Shown piece after piece: positions 44,663 through 53,391 of a stretch of DNA of 64,000 bases. How positions within the stretch are numbered: position 1 is the stretch's first letter; every line of letters starts with the position of its first letter. Below the pieces are notes generated by a model. The model had not been told where the DNA came from, made no database searches, and was given only the letters and a program-made list of their open reading frames with translations. Source of the stretch: Bacillus taeanensis (lineage in GTDB: Bacteria; Bacillota; Bacilli; Bacillales; UBA6769); contig NZ_QOCW01000014.1 of assembly GCF_003318295.1 (NCBI RefSeq), forward strand, positions 1 to 64,000, in the 5' to 3' direction. Made by a program: the position numbers and the translations under genes.

Positions 44663-45184
44663 TTCGATCACCCACTCACTTAAAATATCTGTTATTTGTA
44701 GAATACCTCTTACATGTAATTTACACCTATAGATCTCTATTGTCAATCAGTTTTTAGAAACTAATCTCAATTATATAATTTCATCCTAAAGATTGGATAA
44801 TAAAATATAAACATTCGAAGAATAACTTATCTTTGTGAAGCAACCTTTTCACATTCTTTTACTTACTATTAAAAAAAGAGAAACTCAATACTCTTTACAT
44901 CAATAAATTGAAGATATTTATTTAACATCCATAATTTACCTATACAGGTAATATTTTTAGATTAAGAGTTCAACTTTTCTTTCGACAATATAATACATTT
45001 TTCGAACTATTTTTTCTAATAACCTATGATAAACTTCTATATTTGTAATCGCTTTACATAAAAACCGTAATAATTGTCGAAAAATATAGAAAAGTATCAA
45101 TTGTTTTTTGTGTGTATCTTTACTATAATTCAACTTGGAAATAACTTGGTATTTTTCCTAGAAAAAATGGAGAGGAGCTGAACC
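44663..45184. promoter_or_regulatory. Divergent control region between phaQ and phaR
   Basis: About 520 bases, AT-rich, no gene. It carries TTGTTT at 45101-45106 and TATAAT at 45124-45129 (spacer 17), the likely phaRBC promoter. TCGACAAT (44982-44989) and ATTGTCGA (45073-45080) form an inverted pair 84 bases apart that could bind a regulator on both sides. Confidence 0.5.
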
Positions 45185-45670
45185 ATGAGCGAGCAAAAAA
45201 CGTTTGATCCGTTTGCTGTATGGAAAGATATTTATAGTCAATCCGAAAACTATTGGAGTAACGTGATTGATGAAAATATGCGAAAAGAAGAGTTTTCTCA
45301 ATGGATGGGTCAGTTGTTAGACATGAATCTTCAGTATAAAAAAATGTTAAATGAAACAACAGAAACTTATCTTGAACAAGCAAATGTCCCATCTAAAAGC
45401 GATATTGCAAATTTAGCAAACCTTGTTATTAATGTTGAATCTAAAGTTGATGATTTAGAAGAAAAAGTTGAGGATACACTTGATAAGCAAGGAGATCAAT
45501 CCGAATTAAAACGTGACGTAACACGTATGAAAAACGAAATGAAAAACCTCGACAAAAAGCTCGATCAAATTATTGAACAGCTAAGCCAACAAAAACAAGC
45601 AGCTGCAAGTGTTGAGCAATCTAATACTCCACAACAACAAAACAAGCAGCCGCAGCAGCAAAAGAAATAA
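45185..45670 (+). CDS. phaR: PHA synthase subunit PhaR
   Basis: 161 residues. It starts with FDPFAVWKDIYSQSE, the conserved opening of class IV synthase PhaR, followed by coiled-coil helices (SKVDDLEEKVEDTLDKQ) and a Gln-rich tail. PhaR pairs with PhaC to form the active polymerase. ATG at 45185 follows GGAGAGGAG. First gene of phaR-phaB-phaC. Confidence 0.93.
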   Translation: MSEQKTFDPFAVWKDIYSQSENYWSNVIDENMRKEEFSQWMGQLLDMNLQYKKMLNETTETYLEQANVPSKSDIANLANLVINVESKVDDLEEKVEDTLDKQGDQSELKRDVTRMKNEMKNLDKKLDQIIEQLSQQKQAAASVEQSNTPQQQNKQPQQQKK

Positions 45671-45790
45671 TTTCAGACCTTTACCTATAAATACAATTTC
45701 TAAACATTCTTACACAAGAAGTTAGTTAGATGAATTACTATTGATAAAATCTACATTTGATTTACATAAATAGAAGGAGTGTTTTAGCAC

Positions 45791-46534
45791 ATGACAGAAT
45801 TACAAGGCAAAGTAGCAATCGTAACAGGTGGATCTCGTGGAATTGGAGCTGCTATTTCAAAAGAACTAGCACAAAATGGTGTTAAAGTTGTGATTAACTA
45901 TAACAGCAACAGTGAAGCTGCAGACAAAATTGTAAACGAAATTAAAGAAGCTGGCGGAGAAGCTCTTGCTGTGAAAGCAGACGTATCGAATGTTGAAGCG
46001 GCTAACAATCTAGTAAGTGAAGCTGTTAAACAATATGATCGTTTAGATATTCTTGTAAACAATGCCGGTATTACTCGCGACAGTTCATTCAAAAAAATGA
46101 ATGATGCAAACTGGGGTGAAGTTATTAACGTAAACTTAAACAGCGTATATAACATGTCTTCAGCAGCTCTTCCACACATTCAAGAGTCTGATGCAGGTCG
46201 TATCATCAGTATCTCTTCTATCATTGGACAAAAAGGCGGATTTGGTCAAACTAACTATGCAGCAGCTAAAGCTGGTATTCTTGGTTTCACAAAATCACTT
46301 GCACTTGAACTTGCTAGAAAAGGAGTAACTGTTAACGCAATTTGTCCTGGATTTATTGAAACGGATATGGTAGCTGAAATTCCAGAAGACATTCTTAAAC
46401 AAATTGTTGGCGGAATTCCTTCTCAACGCTTAGGACAAGCAGAAGAAATCGCTCGCGGTGTCGTATTCTTATGTAAAGACGGGTCTTACATTACAGGACA
46501 ACAGTTAAATATTAACGGCGGCCTTTACATGTAA
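45791..46534 (+). CDS. phaB: Acetoacetyl-CoA reductase PhaB
   Basis: 247 residues, short-chain dehydrogenase. TGGSRGIGAAIS binds NADPH; NNAG, the catalytic Ser in ISSI, and YAAAK (Tyr and Lys) are present. It reduces acetoacetyl-CoA to (R)-3-hydroxybutyryl-CoA, the monomer for PhaC/PhaR. A FabG role is possible from sequence alone, but the position between phaR and phaC settles the call. AGAAGGAG precedes the ATG. Confidence 0.93.
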   Translation: MTELQGKVAIVTGGSRGIGAAISKELAQNGVKVVINYNSNSEAADKIVNEIKEAGGEALAVKADVSNVEAANNLVSEAVKQYDRLDILVNNAGITRDSSFKKMNDANWGEVINVNLNSVYNMSSAALPHIQESDAGRIISISSIIGQKGGFGQTNYAAAKAGILGFTKSLALELARKGVTVNAICPGFIETDMVAEIPEDILKQIVGGIPSQRLGQAEEIARGVVFLCKDGSYITGQQLNINGGLYM

Positions 46535-46585
46535 TTTGTTTTATTTGGTTTTTGTGAATCAAACTCTTATAAAGGTTGTGATGAA

Positions 46586-47674
46586 ATGAGTATAGCTGTG
46601 ACAAAAGATTGGGAAAACTTCCTAGAGTCACTTGCTCCTGAAGCAACACAAACTTACACACGTGTAAAACGTGCTACAGAAGTTTTAGCAGTCGAACCTG
46701 AACCACAAGTAGGTCCAACACCGAAAGAAGTAATTTGGACAAAAAATAAAGCAAAACTTTATCGATATACATCCAATGAACCATCAACACACAAAGTTCC
46801 TTTATTACTAGTTTATGCTTTAATTAATAAACCCTATATTCTAGATTTAAAAAAGGGAAGCAGTTTAATAGAATACTTAGTTAATCGTGGCTTTGATGTT
46901 TATCTTCTTGATTGGGGTACACCTAGTTATGAAGATAAAAACATGAAACTAGATAACTACATTCTTGACTATATTCCAAGAGCAGTTAATAAAGTATTAA
47001 GAACGTCTGAAGCAAAAGAAGTTTCTGTTCTAGGCTACTGCATGGGCGGAACAATGACTTCAATCTTTGCATCCCTTCATCCAGAATTACCAGTTCGAAA
47101 CCTTATTTTCATGACAAGTCCATTCGACTTTTCTGATTCTGGTTTATTTGATCATTTCTTGGATGAACGCTACTTTAACCTTGATCAATTAGTAGAAACA
47201 ATGGGAATTATTCCTCCTGAAATGATTGATTTTGGAAATAAAATGCTTAAACCAATTGCAAACTTCTGCGGACCATACGTTAACCTTGTCAATAATTCTG
47301 ACAATGAAAAATTTGTTAACAACTGGAAGCTTATGCAAAAGTGGCTAAGTGATGGTATTCCATTCCCAGGAGAAGCATATCGTCAATGGATTCGAGATTT
47401 CTATCAACAAAACAAGTTGATTAAAGGTGAACTTGTTATTCGCGGAAAGAAAGTCGATTTAAAAAACATTAAAGCAAATGTACTTAACATTGCTGCAGAG
47501 CGTGATCACATTGCAATGCCGCACCAAGTAGAAGCTTTAATGGACAATATCTCCAGCCAAGACAAAGAATATGTAGTCCTTCCAACTGGACACGTTTCTG
47601 TTACAATTGGATCTCGTGCTGTCAAACATACTTATCCAAAGATTGGCGATTGGTTAGCAGAACACTCTAATTAA
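46586..47674 (+). CDS. phaC: Class IV PHA synthase catalytic subunit PhaC
   Basis: 362 residues, alpha/beta hydrolase fold. The nucleophile Cys152 sits in the lipase-like box GYCMGG; the Asp is in AERDHIA (about 307) and the His in PTGHVSV (about 336). It polymerises 3-hydroxyacyl-CoA into polyhydroxyalkanoate. Length and the partner phaR place it in class IV. Last gene of the operon, 51 bases after phaB, followed by a terminator. Confidence 0.95.
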   Translation: MSIAVTKDWENFLESLAPEATQTYTRVKRATEVLAVEPEPQVGPTPKEVIWTKNKAKLYRYTSNEPSTHKVPLLLVYALINKPYILDLKKGSSLIEYLVNRGFDVYLLDWGTPSYEDKNMKLDNYILDYIPRAVNKVLRTSEAKEVSVLGYCMGGTMTSIFASLHPELPVRNLIFMTSPFDFSDSGLFDHFLDERYFNLDQLVETMGIIPPEMIDFGNKMLKPIANFCGPYVNLVNNSDNEKFVNNWKLMQKWLSDGIPFPGEAYRQWIRDFYQQNKLIKGELVIRGKKVDLKNIKANVLNIAAERDHIAMPHQVEALMDNISSQDKEYVVLPTGHVSVTIGSRAVKHTYPKIGDWLAEHSN

Positions 47675-47677
47675 TCG

Positions 47678-47716
47678 TAAAAAAACCGCTATCATTTAAG
47701 ATAGCGGTTTTTTAAT
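47678..47716. terminator. Terminator after phaC
   Basis: AAAAACCGCTATC pairs with GATAGCGGTTTTT, T run. Confidence 0.85.
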
Positions 47717-47732
47717 TACTAATACTTTTCTA

Positions 47733-47873
47733 TTAACTGTTTTCGGTAACTTGTCCAATTTCCTTTTTGGATAAATATTCATTAGCGGTCTCAATCATTC
47801 GATGTTGATCTACCGAATCCCCTGGCTTATATGTTGCTTTCTTTTTCTCATATGATAATGTTTCTTCTTTCAT
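47733..47873 (-). CDS. Small hydrophilic protein, unknown
   Basis: 46 residues, charged (SYEKKKATYKPGDSVDQHR), no membrane segment. ATG at 47873 is seven bases after GGGAGG; the longer frame upstream has no site. It resembles short spore or stress proteins in composition, but no family is recognised. Confidence 0.55.
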   Translation of the reverse strand: MKEETLSYEKKKATYKPGDSVDQHRMIETANEYLSKKEIGQVTENS

Positions 47874-48014
47874 TTTAAAACCTCCCTTCTCATTAATCTG
47901 GATAAAGGATGTATGTTTATTTTTCCACATTAGTGAACAGTAAATCCCTAACAAGAAAACTTCACTAAAATTTGCTACAATAAAGAAAAGCTTATATAAA
48001 GGAGAATACATGAT

Positions 48015-48506
48015 ATGTCAAAAGAAAGTTCATTTGATATCGTTTCACAAATCGACTTACCTGAAGTAACAAACGCACTTCAAATTGCAAGAAAAGAAAT
48101 TGAAAACCGCTACGATTTTAAAGGAAGCAAAAGTACGCTCGCTCTTGAAAATGAAGAGATCGTGTTAGTTTCAGATGATGAGTATAAATTAAACCAACTA
48201 AAAGATGTTCTAATTAGTAAATTAATTAAGCGCGACGTACCTATTAAAAACCTTGATTATAGTAAAATTGAAGCTGCTTCAGGTGGTACAGTACGCCAAC
48301 GCGCCAAGCTTGTCCAAGGTCTTGATAAAGAAAATGCGAAGAAAATCACAAAGGCGATTAAAGACGCAAAACTTAAAGTAAAAGCACAGGTTCAGGATGA
48401 TCAAGTTCGTGTTTCCGGAAAAAGTAAAGATGACTTACAGCAAGTTATTGCTCTCATTCGGGAAATTGATCTTCCAATTGAAATCCAATTTATTAATTAC
48501 CGTTAA
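48015..48506 (+). CDS. YajQ-family nucleotide-binding protein
   Basis: 163 residues. Starts [13 protein letters not shown] and has [11 protein letters not shown], both typical of YajQ (UPF0234). Family members bind nucleotides or RNA, and a Xanthomonas member binds cyclic di-GMP. ATG at 48015 follows AAAGGAG. Monocistronic with a terminator. Confidence 0.88.
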   Translation: MSKESSFDIVSQIDLPEVTNALQIARKEIENRYDFKGSKSTLALENEEIVLVSDDEYKLNQLKDVLISKLIKRDVPIKNLDYSKIEAASGGTVRQRAKLVQGLDKENAKKITKAIKDAKLKVKAQVQDDQVRVSGKSKDDLQQVIALIREIDLPIEIQFINYR

Positions 48507-48524
48507 GTAGTCATTACGGATGAT

Positions 48525-48556
48525 AAGAAAGTGACTCAAATGAGTCACTTTCTTAA
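48525..48556. terminator. Terminator after the yajQ-type gene
   Basis: AAGAAAGTGACTCA pairs with TGAGTCACTTTCTT across one base. Confidence 0.75.
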
Positions 48557-48557
48557 T

Positions 48558-48761
48558 TTAATATCCTCTTAAATAAATATAAATAAAAATCCCACCTAAG
48601 ACGATGATTGTCCCGATTATATACATCATCGAAAGAGACTTCACAGGGTTATCCGTTTGTTCTTCATAGCTAACATCTGCTTGACGATTTCCTTTTCTTA
48701 TCGTATACCAAAGTCCAAAAGCAAGTAAGGCGATAATCATAAATGTTAAAAATGGATACAT
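48558..48761 (-). CDS. Small two-helix membrane protein, unknown
   Basis: 67 residues. Helices at about 2-20 and 47-65 flank a charged loop with RKGNRQ and EEQTDNP. ATG 48761 is chosen because AGGTG lies seven bases upstream and overlaps the alternative GTG. About 30 bases downstream of the 48792 gene on the same strand, so probably co-transcribed. No family recognised. Confidence 0.55.
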   Translation of the reverse strand: MYPFLTFMIIALLAFGLWYTIRKGNRQADVSYEEQTDNPVKSLSMMYIIGTIIVLGGIFIYIYLRGY

Positions 48762-48791
48762 TGTTTTCACCTAATTTCTTTTGTAATTGCC

Positions 48792-49115
48792 TTAATGATA
48801 TTTTTCCCCAAGTTGTTCAATTATCTTCATACTTTCAATATGATTTCGTGTTTTTTCTGTTCCATGATCACGAATAAATCGATAAACTTCCTGCAATGTT
48901 TGATCATAATGTTTACTTTCTACATCTTTTCCTGAAATAGGATGAGTGACCTTATACCAGTCACTCATATTTTCGGCAGAAGCTTTATCAAACAATTCCG
49001 CAAGCTGAGCTGCTTCTTCTTCAGTTGCATCAATTTCAAATTCATATGGAGAAGCATGTTGATCTTCAAGAATTTCTCCAGATCCTACCCTGACATAATA
49101 ACGCTTTTTTTCCAA
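48792..49115 (-). CDS. Protein of unknown function, acidic, about 107 residues
   Basis: Soluble, with a beta-type start (KRYYVRVGSGEI), an acidic helix (DATEEEAAQLAELFDKA) and a helical C-terminus (QTLQEVYRFIRDHG). The look is that of a conserved Bacillus protein, but I cannot assign a function. Likely first gene of a pair with the small membrane gene downstream. Confidence 0.6.
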   Translation of the reverse strand: MEKKRYYVRVGSGEILEDQHASPYEFEIDATEEEAAQLAELFDKASAENMSDWYKVTHPISGKDVESKHYDQTLQEVYRFIRDHGTEKTRNHIESMKIIEQLGEKYH

Positions 49116-49229
49116 TGATTTTCTCCCCTTTATTATACAAGCTTTTTCTTACTCTTCTTTTTTCCTACTTGTTCATAAATTATTCTTTTGATAAAAAAGT
49201 TCCGCACTTATCCTCCACTCTTGTCCTCT

Positions 49230-49257
49230 ACAAAGTCGAATGATGGAGCATATATTA
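49230..49257 (+). promoter_or_regulatory. SigK-type promoter of the YjcZ-like gene
   Basis: AC at 49230-49231, a 17-base spacer and CATATATTA at 49249-49257 match the mother-cell SigK pattern AC-N16/17-CATANNNTA. A hairpin (TGAAGGT...ACCTTCA, about 49262-49281) follows in the leader. Confidence 0.55.
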
Positions 49258-49305
49258 TTAATGAAGGTAAAGAGACCTTCAATATAATAATGAGGAGGGT
49301 GTTAG

Positions 49306-49449
49306 ATGTCCTACGGTTGTGGATGTGGCGGATATAATTACGGTGGTTACGGCTACGGTGGATATGGTTATGGAGGCGGCAAAGGTTTTGCGTTAATTGT
49401 TGTATTATTTATTCTGTTAATCATTGTTGGAGTAAGCTTCGTAAAATAA
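49306..49449 (+). CDS. YjcZ-family sporulation protein
   Basis: 47 residues. A Gly/Tyr/Cys-rich N-terminal half ([18 protein letters not shown]) is followed by a single hydrophobic helix ending SFVK, the YjcZ/TIGR01732 layout. These tiny proteins are made late in sporulation. AGGAGGGTG precedes the ATG. The SigK-like promoter upstream agrees with mother-cell expression. Confidence 0.82.
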   Translation: MSYGCGCGGYNYGGYGYGGYGYGGGKGFALIVVLFILLIIVGVSFVK

Positions 49450-49489
49450 GCTTAGCTGCGGATGAATGACAATGTGTTTTCTCTCCTTA

Positions 49490-49520
49490 GTTGGCAAAGG
49501 AAAGTCCTTTGCCCTTTTTT
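49490..49520 (+). terminator. Terminator after the YjcZ-like gene
   Basis: GGCAAAGGA pairs with TCCTTTGCC, then CTTTTTT. Confidence 0.8.
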
Positions 49521-49570
49521 ATAAATTAACTATGCATTTTTCCTTTATATAGAATAAAACATGTTATCTA

Positions 49571-49612
49571 ATAAAAAAATAAGACCATTATAATGGTCTT
49601 ATTTTTTTATTA
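49571..49612. terminator. Terminator after the M50 protease gene
   Basis: AAATAAGACCATTA pairs with TAATGGTCTTATTT, A and T runs on both flanks. Confidence 0.75.
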
Positions 49613-49632
49613 ACGCTATATTACTTCTTTAA

Positions 49633-50805
49633 TTAAAACATCCCTGGGGGATACTGTTCCATAATATTTGTCCCATACCAGAAAAATAAAGATAAAACAG
49701 CTGCAAGGCCAACATACAAAACAAGTACAAGCCATTTTGTCTTCTTTGGAGCTTCATAATAAGTTTTTAGACGTGCCATATTCTCTTTTAGATTCATTAA
49801 TTCTTTTTCTTCTGAATGAATTTTTCTTGTTAGATTTTCACTATCCATTGAAAATACCGTTAATAAATGCTTTTTCTTTTCTAAAAATTCAAACTCAACT
49901 TTTTGTTGATCGTACTTAAAACGTTCTTTGTCTTGTAAAAATGGAATGAAAAAGGAACGCTTCTGTTTAATATTACTCATCATTTGTCGTTCTTGTTTAC
50001 GATAAACTTCCTGTAGATTATAGTAGCTAACATTACGTCGATAAATAAGCTCTCCTTCATCATTTACCGCTGGATCAAACATATAAGCTGTCATATTATT
50101 TAATTCATTAATATGTGTTTTTTGTTTATCAATTTTATAAGAAAGTACTTTTCTTATATACCCTTCACGAGCACGTTTCCACCATGTTATAAACCCAAAA
50201 ATAAACACAAGAATTAAGATTGGACTGAACCAAAAGAATAAAAGAGGCAGCATCACTAAAAGACCAATAAACCAAATTTTTGTTGATAAAACCGAGACAA
50301 TTCGACCACCATCAAGTGGAGAAACAGGAAAGAGATTAAAAAGATTAATCATAGCTCCAAGCATAATAACAAGCCCCCAAAATGGATTATTTGTTACAGC
50401 GTAAAGGGGGATAGCAGGTAGAAAACCAATCATCCCTATTAAAGGTCCTCCATATGCTAGATAGGCTTCTGTTTTTGCATCTTTTGGTGCTTCTTTCATT
50501 GAAATAACGGCGCCAACAAATGGTAAAAAAACTGCTGGAGATGTTGCAATTCCCTTTCGTTTCGCTGCAAGTAAATGCCCCATTTCATGAATAAAAATAA
50601 GATAAATTAACGCGAAAGCAAATTTCCATCCATAAAAAACAGCATATCCTGCAAGAGAAATACCTAGTGAAATAAAAGTGGTACCAAATTTTGAGAGCTT
50701 TAAAAAGCCTATAATCCATTTTAATTTTGTAGCAGCAAGAAGACCTATTGTAACCAAAATACTTTTCAATCTTTTTTGGCTGCCGGATGACCTTGAATGT
50801 GTCAT
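49633..50805 (-). CDS. Site-2-protease-type (M50) membrane metalloprotease
   Basis: 390 residues. Zinc-binding HEMGH at 73-77 within a membrane helix and the second motif PVSPLDGGRI (Asp ligand) define the M50 family, which cuts proteins inside the membrane. Several further helices are followed by a long charged coiled-coil region (about 215-355) and a final membrane helix. ATG 50805 is set by GGAGG upstream. It lies 72 bases after the Cys/Gly-tail gene on the same strand and has its own terminator. SpoIVFB is a different, shorter M50 branch. Confidence 0.8.
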   Translation of the reverse strand: MTHSRSSGSQKRLKSILVTIGLLAATKLKWIIGFLKLSKFGTTFISLGISLAGYAVFYGWKFAFALIYLIFIHEMGHLLAAKRKGIATSPAVFLPFVGAVISMKEAPKDAKTEAYLAYGGPLIGMIGFLPAIPLYAVTNNPFWGLVIMLGAMINLFNLFPVSPLDGGRIVSVLSTKIWFIGLLVMLPLLFFWFSPILILVFIFGFITWWKRAREGYIRKVLSYKIDKQKTHINELNNMTAYMFDPAVNDEGELIYRRNVSYYNLQEVYRKQERQMMSNIKQKRSFFIPFLQDKERFKYDQQKVEFEFLEKKKHLLTVFSMDSENLTRKIHSEEKELMNLKENMARLKTYYEAPKKTKWLVLVLYVGLAAVLSLFFWYGTNIMEQYPPGMF

Positions 50806-50877
50806 AGTAAATCCTCCATCAAATACTTTTATTACATTGTTATATACGAACGGCAAGCAAAAAAGTTTCAGCTAACC

Positions 50878-51804
50878 TTATGAACCACACCCACCGCCAC
50901 AACTACTGCTGCAGCTACCTCCATCACCAGAGTCTCCTCCGCCATCAAAAGAGCACACTGAACTATCTGATCCACCTTTTTGAAAGTCATTTGGCAATAA
51001 TTGATCCATTTCTGTCTGATAATTTTCATAGTCGTACACGGAATAAAAAACCATTGGTGCAGAAAGATAAGCCCAATCTGTTAAATTGCGATACTTTTCA
51101 AACGTTCCCCCTTGTTGTTTTACAGCTCGGATTTCCTCGAACGTTTCACGTAACCTATTCATCACATAATCAATGCTCTCGTCTACTTCCTTAATAAGGG
51201 GAACCTGCTTAAAATATTTTTCTCTTATTTGGTGAGCTTTCAAAGACTCGATTTGCAGAAGCATTTCTTTGTTTAAAGGATAACGATAAAATCCATTCCA
51301 AATCCTCATACTGTTTTCTTCCACTATAAAAAGCTGGCTGTAAACCCAGTCAAACCAAGCTCGTCCATCTGAATCTGCTTGTTTCTGTTCATGAGGCATA
51401 TGGTGAATGATTTGTCCAGAAAATGCTTCGCAAAATTGTTGGTATTCTTTTGTAAATAGTAACATTTCATGCCATAATTGATCGACTTTCTCACTAAACA
51501 TTGGGACATTTTTCAAAACAGCACTCATAAGAAAATAGCGTTTTAATTCATAAAAAAGCCAATCAAATTGGTGATCTGAAAGAGTGGGATCTTTTTGCTG
51601 AAGACGGTCTTTTACTTTCTTTACTAACTGATCATCCAATGCTGATTCAAGGCGTACAGCAAGATCCATGCTGCCTGGCCGCGCACCAAGATTTTTAGAT
51701 GGGGCTTCATTTTTTAAACGCAGTGACGGTTTCTTCTGTTTTAGACTAACCAAAAGAAGAAGAACAACGACTGCTAGCCCTATTAAAAAGAAAAATTCCA
51801 TCAT
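50878..51804 (-). CDS. Membrane protein with GRDP-like motif and Cys/Ser/Gly-rich tail
   Basis: 308 residues. N-terminal helix (about 4-20), then a helical domain with VDQLWHEMLLFTKEYQQFC and a following HH pair, a pattern found in glycine-rich domain proteins (DUF1399/GRDP). The last 30 residues are rich in Gly, Ser, Cys and Asp (CSFDGGGDSGDGG, then repeated CSSSCGGG-like units). Related tails occur on TIGR04222-type membrane proteins. Paired with the M50 protease downstream. ATG at 51804 with AAGGTGATG upstream. Function unknown. Confidence 0.6.
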   Translation of the reverse strand: MMEFFFLIGLAVVVLLLLVSLKQKKPSLRLKNEAPSKNLGARPGSMDLAVRLESALDDQLVKKVKDRLQQKDPTLSDHQFDWLFYELKRYFLMSAVLKNVPMFSEKVDQLWHEMLLFTKEYQQFCEAFSGQIIHHMPHEQKQADSDGRAWFDWVYSQLFIVEENSMRIWNGFYRYPLNKEMLLQIESLKAHQIREKYFKQVPLIKEVDESIDYVMNRLRETFEEIRAVKQQGGTFEKYRNLTDWAYLSAPMVFYSVYDYENYQTEMDQLLPNDFQKGGSDSSVCSFDGGGDSGDGGSCSSSCGGGCGS

Positions 51805-52011
51805 TCATCACCTTCTTTTCTTTAAATAGATAAGTTTGTAAATACCTTATTGATTTGAGTCTAAATTTATACAGTTACTTTTATGATAGCATTGTTTTAT
51901 TTTAATTTTCCTTTATTTTGCCCGGAAGACTTTCAATAAAGAAAACTCATCACCCAAATCTTATTTTCATCATACAATACAGAAATAATCCCGAAAAGGA
52001 GTCAGCACACC

Positions 52012-52215
52012 ATGGCAAAAAAGAATAAGAAAAAAGTAATACAGTCCGATGTGAACAAACATCAATATAATATGAAAGTTGTACACTCTGGTATTTGTGA
52101 AGCTTGTAAAACAAAGTGCGTCCGTGGAATCTCCTACATCGAAAAAATGTCACAGCCTGGAGCAGTCGGTTATGGAATTCCTTGTATTTTAACAAAAGGA
52201 AAAGCTTATAAGTAA
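52012..52215 (+). CDS. Small basic cysteine-motif protein, unknown
   Basis: 67 residues. A Lys-rich start (AKKNKKK), then CEACKTKC and a later single Cys in GIPCIL, compatible with a small zinc site. ATG at 52012 has GGAG about eleven bases upstream. Terminator follows. No family recognised, though it looks conserved. Confidence 0.6.
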   Translation: MAKKNKKKVIQSDVNKHQYNMKVVHSGICEACKTKCVRGISYIEKMSQPGAVGYGIPCILTKGKAYK

Positions 52216-52242
52216 ATTGCTATAACGTTTCTTTTCTACAAT

Positions 52243-52279
52243 TATAAAAGAAGCACCAAATCTTGGTGCTTCTTTTATT
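52243..52279. terminator. Terminator between the 52012 gene and the gerP locus
   Basis: AAAAGAAGCACCAA pairs with TTGGTGCTTCTTTT; genes converge here. Confidence 0.8.
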
Positions 52280-52481
52280 CGGAAGGAGGTGGAAGTTCTA
52301 CAGTAACTTCTGGAACCTCTTCACTTATTTGTGGAGCTTCCTTTGTAAAGCCACCTGTATTATATAAATTAGAAAGCGACTTAATCATACCGGCACTGCC
52401 AATTTGAAGAACAGAAGAATTTGATACACCACCAACTTTGAACTGATGGATCACAATGCTTTGATTAATAAAAAAATTCAT
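52275..52481 (-). CDS. gerPB: Spore germination protein GerPB
   Basis: 68 residues. It starts MNFFINQSIVIHQFKVGGVS and has SSVLQIGSAGMIKSLSNLYNTGG, closely following GerPB, and ends in an acidic Pro-rich tail. GerP proteins let germinants pass through the spore coat. It lies last in the locus here, after the gerPF-like gene, instead of second as in B. subtilis and B. cereus. Confidence 0.85.
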   Translation of the reverse strand: MNFFINQSIVIHQFKVGGVSNSSVLQIGSAGMIKSLSNLYNTGGFTKEAPQISEEVPEVTVELPPPSE

Positions 52482-52498
52482 AAACAGTGCTCCTCCAA

Positions 52499-52714
52499 CT
52501 AAATGTTGGCTACATTTGAATTGTCCACTAAGTCAGGGTCATTCACATTTGTAGCACTGTAACGATTATATGTTTCAACAATATTCCCTGTATTAAATGA
52601 GCCTGAACCAGCATATGTTTTTGAAGTACTAAATGGTGCTACATAAAAGGAATCGCCAAAATTAATGACTCCCCCGGCACTCACTATGTTAACTGCTCCT
52701 ACAATGGAAGGCAT
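52499..52714 (-). CDS. gerPF: GerPA/GerPF-family spore germination protein
   Basis: 71 residues: MPSIVGAVNI, GGVINFGDSFYVAP, GSGSFNTGN and ATNVNDPDLVD, the pattern shared by GerPA and GerPF. I call it gerPF because it follows gerPE, as in the standard operon. The YNRYSATNVND stretch is also GerPA-like, and its placement directly before gerPB would suit gerPA, so the A/F label is not certain. Confidence 0.72.
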   Translation of the reverse strand: MPSIVGAVNIVSAGGVINFGDSFYVAPFSTSKTYAGSGSFNTGNIVETYNRYSATNVNDPDLVDNSNVANI

Positions 52715-52788
52715 ATGCTAACACCCTTTTTCAATAGTGTTAGTGTATTGTATGTTGATTATTCTAATATGTTCGGTTGCATATGTTT

Positions 52789-53184
52789 CTACCTTTCCTC
52801 CTGCTCATTTTGCTTAGAAGGTGGTGAAATAAATTGCCGTGTATTCTTAATACGCGCTTCAGCGTCTATAAAACGATTAGAACCAATTTGAATAATGGAA
52901 GCACTCCCTACAGATATTATATGCAGTCGATTCACATTAATAAACGATAATTCGTTAAAGCGATTCATGCGTACTTTTTCTGTCATGAGAGGTGTGGGAA
53001 TCGGTTCAACAAACAATGGATCTGAAAAATCTCCCTCATCCTTTTTAAAAGTAGCCACTTCACGCTGAACTGCAAACCCTTTCGCTTTCGGTGTAACACC
53101 AACAGAATCACCAAAATGAACGATGGAAGACCCACCAACTGATATCAGCTCCACATGTCGAACTGATGAAATTCGCGAAGTCAA
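52789..53184 (-). CDS. gerPE: Spore germination protein GerPE
   Basis: 131 residues. Two repeats of the GerP motif: VELISVGGSSIVHFGDS near the start and LHIISVGSASIIQIGS near the end, as in GerPE. TTG start with GGGAGGG upstream. Follows gerPD by about 30 bases. It works in coat permeability to germinants. Confidence 0.87.
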   Translation of the reverse strand: MTSRISSVRHVELISVGGSSIVHFGDSVGVTPKAKGFAVQREVATFKKDEGDFSDPLFVEPIPTPLMTEKVRMNRFNELSFINVNRLHIISVGSASIIQIGSNRFIDAEARIKNTRQFISPPSKQNEQEER

Positions 53185-53214
53185 TTTTATCCCTCCCCGA
53201 ATTATATAACTACA

Positions 53215-53391
53215 TTATACCTGCGTAAATGCTAACTCCGTACCAATAATTAATGACTCAGGCGGTGTATCAAAAATCGATGATAAGCAAATCGTTTCTG
53301 TATCACCAACAAGTACAATTGAAGCACTTCCCACCCCAGTAATATTAATATTCCCAACAGAAAGCTCCCGGTTTATAACTTGGAAAAACAT
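53215..53391 (-). CDS. gerPD: Spore germination protein GerPD
   Basis: 58 residues. FFQVINRELSVGNINI, GSASIVLVGDTETI and SSIFDTPPESLIIG match GerPD. Its ATG shares one base with the gerPC stop (TAATG), so translation is coupled. It is too short to appear in coarse gene calls. Confidence 0.87.
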   Translation of the reverse strand: MFFQVINRELSVGNINITGVGSASIVLVGDTETICLSSIFDTPPESLIIGTELAFTQV

